A stretch of 47,637 nucleotides of DNA from Porphyrobacter sp. (GTDB lineage Bacteria > Pseudomonadota > Alphaproteobacteria > Sphingomonadales > Sphingomonadaceae), in contig WGLN01000016.1 of the NCBI GenBank assembly GCA_016125555.1, forward strand, positions 1 through 47,637, written 5' to 3'. Below are positions 41,682 to 47,637 of this stretch, one piece after another; positions within the stretch are counted from its first letter, which is position 1; the number at the start of each line of letters is the position of its first letter. The notes under the pieces are model-generated. The model did no database searches. It was not told where the DNA came from and saw only the letters and a list, made by a program, of their open reading frames with translations. The translations under genes were made by a program, and so were the position numbers.

Positions 41682-42392
41682 TCACCCCGCCGCCACGTCC
41701 TCCAGCGGCACATCCATGATCGGGTAGCGCCGCCATTCGGCCCAGTCGTAGTGCCACCACTCATTGGCGAGCGGGACGAAGCCCTCGGCGACCATCCAGG
41801 CTTCGAGCATCCGCGAGCGCGCACGCGCCTCGGGTGGCGCATCGGTGTTGCTGCGCCATGCGGCAGGGGTGAAATCGTCATAGGGGCTGGGCATCGCCAC
41901 CGCCACCCCGTTGCGGTGCAGCGAAAGGTCGACCGAGCAGCCGCGGTTGTGGCGCGATCCTGTCGCCGGGTTGGCGACGAAGGCGCGCTTGGCGGGCGGG
42001 GTTTCCTCCCACATCATCCGCGTGATGCGCCACGGGCGATAGGCGTCGAAGACGAGCAGGCCGTATCCCGCCGCCTCGGCGCGCGTCTGGACGCGCGACA
42101 GCGCCGCGGCCACCGGGCGCTGCGCAGCCGCACGCGCCACCGGGTAGAGCGCCCGGCCCATGAAGTTGTGCCGCGTCGCATAGCGGATGTCGAAGGCGAG
42201 CCGCGGATCGAAGCGCGCAAGGTCGACGAGGTCGGGCGCAAGATCGGCGGCGGGATCGACAGGGAGGACGAGCTGTGCCGCTGCACGGCCCGCGCAGCCG
42301 CCGAGCACCCCGGCCAGCGCCGCGCCCGTCACTCCCTTGAGGACGGTGCGGCGCGAAAGCCCTGCCGTTCGTGCCGCGTGCTGCTCCTGCAC
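41682..42392 (-). CDS. D-Ala-D-Ala dipeptidase (VanX/DdpX-type, M15), Tat-exported
   Basis: 236 residues from GTG 42392, preceded by GGAGGAG. Twin-arginine signal SRRTVLKGVTGAALAGVLGG with a possible lipobox Cys (GGCAG). M15D zinc-site motifs SRHNRGCSVDLSL (His and Asp ligands) and the final EWWHYDW (catalytic Glu, His). It cleaves D-Ala-D-Ala for cell-wall recycling. No vanH or vanA neighbour exists, so glycopeptide resistance is not implied. Confidence 0.92.
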   Translation of the reverse strand: MQEQHAARTAGLSRRTVLKGVTGAALAGVLGGCAGRAAAQLVLPVDPAADLAPDLVDLARFDPRLAFDIRYATRHNFMGRALYPVARAAAQRPVAAALSRVQTRAEAAGYGLLVFDAYRPWRITRMMWEETPPAKRAFVANPATGSRHNRGCSVDLSLHRNGVAVAMPSPYDDFTPAAWRSNTDAPPEARARSRMLEAWMVAEGFVPLANEWWHYDWAEWRRYPIMDVPLEDVAAG

Positions 42393-42555
42393 CCTGTCGC
42401 TCCTCCAGCCCTCGTCTCGCCCCTCACTATGCAGCGCCGCGGCCACACTGGCGAGCAAATCCCCCGCATCGCCGCGCGACGGGCAAAGCAATGCTTGCCA
42501 TTCGGCCCGTAAATCATAGGCTTGGCGAATCGATCAGGGGTCAAGGGGCGCAATC

Positions 42556-44622
<2,067 letters not shown>

Positions 44623-44709
44623 AATTGTCGCGCCGGACGGGATACAGGGTGGATTAAGCGCGTTGGCTCTCTTGTGACCCTGCAAAGAATCGCTAACCTG
44701 AGGCCCGAC

Positions 44710-45123
44710 ATGAAAGAGCTCTTCCAGCACGCCGCCACCACCGATGGGGTCACCGTCCGGGTCGCCGTCAACTACCTGCCGGAGCAGTCGCATCCGGAGG
44801 CGGGCAAGTGGTTCTGGGTCTATCACATCCGCATCGAGAACGGCTCTCACGAGCCGCTGCGCCTGCGCACCCGGCACTGGCGGATCACCGACGGGCGGGG
44901 GATGGTCAACCATGTCGACGGGGAGGGCGTGGTGGGCGAACAGCCGCTGCTCGGCCCCGGGCAGAGCCACGACTACGTCTCGGGCTGCCCGCTGACCACG
45001 CCGTTCGGCTCGATGGAGGGCTTCTACACCTTCCAGCGCCCCGACGGATCGCCCTTCGAGGTGCGCATCCCGTTCTTCCCGCTCTCCGCGCCCGAGACCG
45101 CCGAGGGGCGTAGCCCGCGCTGA
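44710..45123 (+). CDS. apaG: ApaG/DUF525 domain protein
   Basis: 137 residues from ATG 44710. The family fold appears in VRVAVNYLPEQSHPEAGKWF, VYHIRIENGSHEPLRLRTRH, HVDGEGVVGEQPLLGPGQSH and GSMEGFYTF. Members have an immunoglobulin-like beta-sandwich and a possible link to nucleotide or Co2+/Mg2+ handling; the role is not firmly known. Confidence 0.94.
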   Translation: MKELFQHAATTDGVTVRVAVNYLPEQSHPEAGKWFWVYHIRIENGSHEPLRLRTRHWRITDGRGMVNHVDGEGVVGEQPLLGPGQSHDYVSGCPLTTPFGSMEGFYTFQRPDGSPFEVRIPFFPLSAPETAEGRSPR

Positions 45124-45161
45124 TCCTTGCGCGAAGGCCGGCGCGTGACTAATCGGCCAGC

Positions 45162-45950
45162 GTGAAGCGCACCCATCTCCCCTTGAATGCCCTGCGCGTG
45201 TTCGACGCGGCGGCGCGGCATCTCTCCTTCACCCGCGCGGCGGACGAGCTCGCCGTCACCCCCGCCGCGGTCGGCCAGCAGATCCGCGCGCTGGAGGACG
45301 TGCTCGGCGTGGTGCTGTTCCGCCGCACCTCCAAGGGGCTGGAGCTGACGCCCGAAGGCGCCGCCGGGCTCGACCCCTTGCGCGAAGGCTTCCTGCGCTT
45401 CGAGGAGAGCGTCGCGGCGATGCAGGCCGGGCAGGCCTCCGACCGCTACACCATTGCGGTGCCACGCGAATTCTACGCCGAGTGGCTTAGCCATCGGCTG
45501 GCCCGCTTTCAGGCCGGGACACCCGGCATCCAGTACATCCTCTCCCCCGACGAGCATGCCGATTTCACCGAGGCCAATCTCGATCTCGCGATCCGGCTGG
45601 TCGACGGGCCGGGCGATCTGGAAGGCGTGCAGCTCGCCCCGGCGATGCGCGTGACCCTCGCCGCACCCGAGCACCGCGATGCGTGGATCGACTGGCCGGG
45701 CATGCCGCTGCCGGAGGGCGTGAACCCCTGCATCCGCGCCGGCAGTCCGGGCCAGGCGCTCGCCTCGGCGCTGGCCGGAATGGGGCGCACCGTCCTCCCG
45801 CTGGCGCTCGCCGAGGGGGCATTGGCGCGCGGGCAGCTTGTCGCGCTCGGCGAGCCCGAGCCGGGGACGCGCGCCTACTGGCTCCTCGCCCCCGCGCCGC
45901 AGTGGCGCAGCAAGAAGGTGCGCAGTCTTGTGGGTTTCCTCAGTTCCTGA
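45162..45950 (+). CDS. LysR-family regulator (GcvA-like)
   Basis: 262 residues from a GTG start without a clear ribosome site. N-terminal helix-turn-helix LPLNALRVFDAAARHLSFTR and ELAVTPAAVGQQIRALED are GcvA-type. The effector domain is about 30-40 residues shorter than the LysR norm. It follows apaG by 38 bp, and no divergent target gene is adjacent. Confidence 0.88.
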   Translation: MKRTHLPLNALRVFDAAARHLSFTRAADELAVTPAAVGQQIRALEDVLGVVLFRRTSKGLELTPEGAAGLDPLREGFLRFEESVAAMQAGQASDRYTIAVPREFYAEWLSHRLARFQAGTPGIQYILSPDEHADFTEANLDLAIRLVDGPGDLEGVQLAPAMRVTLAAPEHRDAWIDWPGMPLPEGVNPCIRAGSPGQALASALAGMGRTVLPLALAEGALARGQLVALGEPEPGTRAYWLLAPAPQWRSKKVRSLVGFLSS

Positions 45951-46071
45951 GGAGCGCCCCCGCCTCCGCGGGCGCGCTTTCCTCGCTCACACGCCCTTCG
46001 GGCGCGTCGCTGCGGGCGCGCGGTCGCGCTTGCGGGCCTTTGGCCCGTTTTAGCGCGTTTCGGTGAGGCCG

Positions 46072-46614
46072 TTACTCCTCCCCCTCATCGATCCCCACCT
46101 CCCGCAGCACCTCGGCGCGGATCTGTTCGTAGAGCCAGTGGCCGGGCCGCACGTCGCGCGCATCGACATATTGCGCGTGGCGGTGGCGCAGGATGAAGGC
46201 GAGCATCGAGTTGGCGCGCGGGTTGGACAGCCCCTCGGCGAGCGCCCGCTCGATCGCACAGTCCTCGATCCGCACCACTCCCCAGCCGAGCGCCTCGTCC
46301 CACGCGGCGGCAAAGCCCTCCGCCCCCGGCCTCGCGCGCAGCTTGTAGAGCGCCTCGAGCGAGCGCCCGATGTGGATCGCGGCCGATTTGACGATCCCGG
46401 TGGCCGCGAGATGCGCGACGAAGGCGCGCTGGAGATCGGGCGTGATCGAATTGCGGCGCGGCGCCTTGTGGCGATAGGGCGGGAAGGCGAGCAGCAGGTC
46501 CTCCTCGCAGACCACCGCCGGCTCGAACTCCCACGCGACCTCGGAGGTCGCCTGCCGCGGGATCTTGCGCTTGTTGCGCTTTGGCGGGGCGGGGGAGTCG
46601 TCGGCGGCGGGCAT
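46072..46614 (-). CDS. Hypothetical protein with probable helix-turn-helix
   Basis: 180 residues if started at ATG 46614 (MPAADDSPAPPKRNKRK); the longer frame reaches TTG 46680. A basic N-terminus (PPKRNKRKIPRQATS) is followed by a helical domain with ITPDLQRAFVAHLAATGIVK and SAAIHIGRSLEALYKLRARP. This looks like a helix-turn-helix of the type seen in small terminase or regulator proteins of sphingomonads. No named family recognised. Confidence 0.7.
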   Translation of the reverse strand: MPAADDSPAPPKRNKRKIPRQATSEVAWEFEPAVVCEEDLLLAFPPYRHKAPRRNSITPDLQRAFVAHLAATGIVKSAAIHIGRSLEALYKLRARPGAEGFAAAWDEALGWGVVRIEDCAIERALAEGLSNPRANSMLAFILRHRHAQYVDARDVRPGHWLYEQIRAEVLREVGIDEGEE

Positions 46615-46987
46615 GAGGGGAGGGGTGGCACAGGGCGAGGGAGTAGGAAAACGGAAAGGGATGGACGGTGCGTGTGGCAATGGTTCGGCGGGCGAAGCCT
46701 CGCCGCAAGGCCGAACGGCCGCCGCGCCTTATGGCGCGAAAGCCAAGGCGGACGGAGGTCCGCCGCCCGGCGCTTGAGGGCGCAAACAAAAGACTCGGGG
46801 AGCCACTACGCTAGCGTACGTTACCCCCTTTTTCGTCACCCCGGGCTTGACCCGGGGTCCAGCTTGCTGCTGTTAAACACCTGTAAGCGGGGCGTTGTTG
46901 CGTAAGTTTTGGGCGTTCCAACTGGACTTTCATCCTTACGCTGCTTAATGAGAACATCTAAAGAACATCGAACTGGAGCAATAGATT
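46615..46987. other. Gap before the methyltransferase gene, with palindromes
   Basis: 373 bp with no certain gene. The right part is AT-richer than the chromosome, consistent with entry into an accessory segment near 46790. Confidence 0.45.
46807..46858. repeat. Palindromic intergenic repeat
   Basis: TACGCTAGCGTA (46807-46818) is a perfect 12-bp palindrome. ACCCCGGG-CTTGA-CCCGGGGT (46838-46858, 8-bp stem) is a GC palindrome of the kind scattered through alphaproteobacterial spacers. No U-tract follows. Confidence 0.6.
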
Positions 46988-47500
46988 ATGGCAAGCCCGC
47001 GCTCCGCTGCCGCTTCGGGCAACCGCGCGCTTTCAAAAGCGAAAAGCGCCAAGCAGGACGAGTTTTACACGCAGCTCTCCGATATCGAGAACGAGCTGCG
47101 CCACTATCGTGACCAGCTTCGCGGCAAAGTCGTGCTGTGCAATTGCGACGACCCCTATGAGAGCAATTTCTTCCGCTACTTCGCGCTGAATTTCAATGCG
47201 CTCGGCCTCAAGAAGCTGATTGCGACCTGCTATGACGGATCAAGCATTGCGGGCGGGCGCCTGCCGCTGTTTGAGATCGAAGGGCTGAAGCCTGATTGCA
47301 AACAGCCCTATGCCGTCGAGATCACCAATGTGCCGGACGTGAACGGGGATGGTGCAATCGATCTGACTGACGTCGAGTTGCTGCTGAAGAGCGACGGGAA
47401 CGTGAGCCACACGCTGAAAGGCGATGGCGAATATGGCGCTGGCGATTTCCGCAGCGCCGAGTGCATCGAATTCTTGAAGCAGGCCGATGTGGTCGTGTGA
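46988..47500 (+). pseudogene. EcoRI-type adenine DNA methyltransferase, interrupted by IS66-family element
   Basis: The 170-codon frame begins MASPRSAAASGNRALSKAKS and continues KQDEFYTQLSDIENELRHY, then VLCNCDDPYESNFFRYFALN. These are hallmarks of EcoRI-methylase-family N6-adenine methyltransferases. It breaks off at FLKQADVVV, exactly where the catalytic NPPF motif should follow; the DNA changes there to IS sequence and gives a stop. Without that motif and the C-terminal half the product cannot be active. The remainder may lie beyond the IS, outside the window. Lower GC than the flanks suggests acquisition. Confidence 0.85.
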
Positions 47501-47637
47501 AGCGGCCCCCAAAATGACCGGACAGTTCCTCACACTTATGTAAGAGTGAGGCATATGACCGACAGTAATCCCAGGAGCTACGTGCATGCGGAGGTTCTCG
47601 GAGGGGTTCAGCGCCGTAGGCGCTGGACCCCGGAAGA
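47498..47637 (+). mobile_element. IS66-family insertion sequence, left end (partial)
   Basis: The junction with the methyltransferase gene is at about 47495-47498. The end begins GTGAAGCGGCCCCC, close to the GTAAGCG-type terminal repeats of IS66 elements. The first open frame inside encodes an IS66 accessory protein start. The rest, including the main transposase, lies beyond base 47637. Confidence 0.75.
47555..47637 (+). CDS. tnpA: IS66-family accessory protein TnpA (start only)
   Basis: ATG 47555, 27 codons visible: MTDSNPRSYVHAEVLGG followed by QRRRRWTPE. The basic RRRRW segment is typical of the OrfA helix-turn-helix start of IS66 elements. Ribosome site GAGTGAGG is seven bases or so upstream. 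Partial at the window edge. Confidence 0.7.
   Translation, partial: MTDSNPRSYVHAEVLGGVQRRRRWTPE

Overview
The window is GC-rich chromosomal DNA of an alphaproteobacterium, most likely a sphingomonad of the Erythrobacteraceae type (Erythrobacter/Porphyrobacter relatives). This rests on codon use, on the gene types (EamA exporter, YghU-like GST, NadE with a glutaminase domain, ApaG, TlyA, UbiK, MetZ) and on the protein sequences themselves. No species can be named from the sequence alone.

Left end (1-7730) is a multiheme cytochrome locus built as two divergent operons. On the minus strand a haem-b-like membrane protein is translationally coupled to a 24-haem periplasmic c-type cytochrome made of eight three-haem modules. 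A second multiheme cytochrome follows, with at least 19 haems, and runs off the left edge. On the plus strand a CcmI/CycH-like TPR cytochrome-assembly protein overlaps a membrane-anchored [4Fe-4S]/FAD/NAD(P) oxidoreductase, and an orphan OmpR-type response regulator follows. Together they look like a dedicated electron-transfer chain from NAD(P)H through the membrane to large haem wires.

The segment 7920-15434 is an integrative island inserted in the 3' end of a tRNA-Gln(TTG) gene. A 17-bp direct repeat marks both ends, and a pair of 13-bp-spaced TGGCCCACA sites lies just inside each end. It carries a tyrosine integrase, a stretch of strong hairpins, a cluster of small phage-like proteins, a broken BRO-N gene, a serine recombinase with an operator-like repeat set, and an AT-richer restriction-modification pair (HNH nuclease overlapping a C5 cytosine methyltransferase).

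The segment 15565-46071 is mostly ordinary chromosome. It holds YghU, topoisomerase IB, NadE with an exporter, azoreductase, pirin with a divergent LysR regulator, IlvE, TlyA, TspO, UbiK, RecO and a GT2-GtrA glycosyltransferase. It continues with a PMT-type glycosyltransferase, a TetR regulator with clear operators, MetZ, FkbM methyltransferase, a DsbA-fold isomerase, an amidohydrolase divergent from a class C beta-lactamase-like protein, two further glycosyltransferases (one fused to a methyltransferase), a VanX-type dipeptidase, an S9 peptidase, ApaG and a LysR regulator. The 774-bp gap 24582-25355 is unusual: it holds two tiny predicted transcription units with divergent promoters and terminators, one encoding an 18-residue peptide behind a perfect 14-nt Shine-Dalgarno sequence.

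The right end (46790-47637) begins another accessory segment: an EcoRI-type adenine methyltransferase gene cut in its middle by an IS66-family element that continues past the window.
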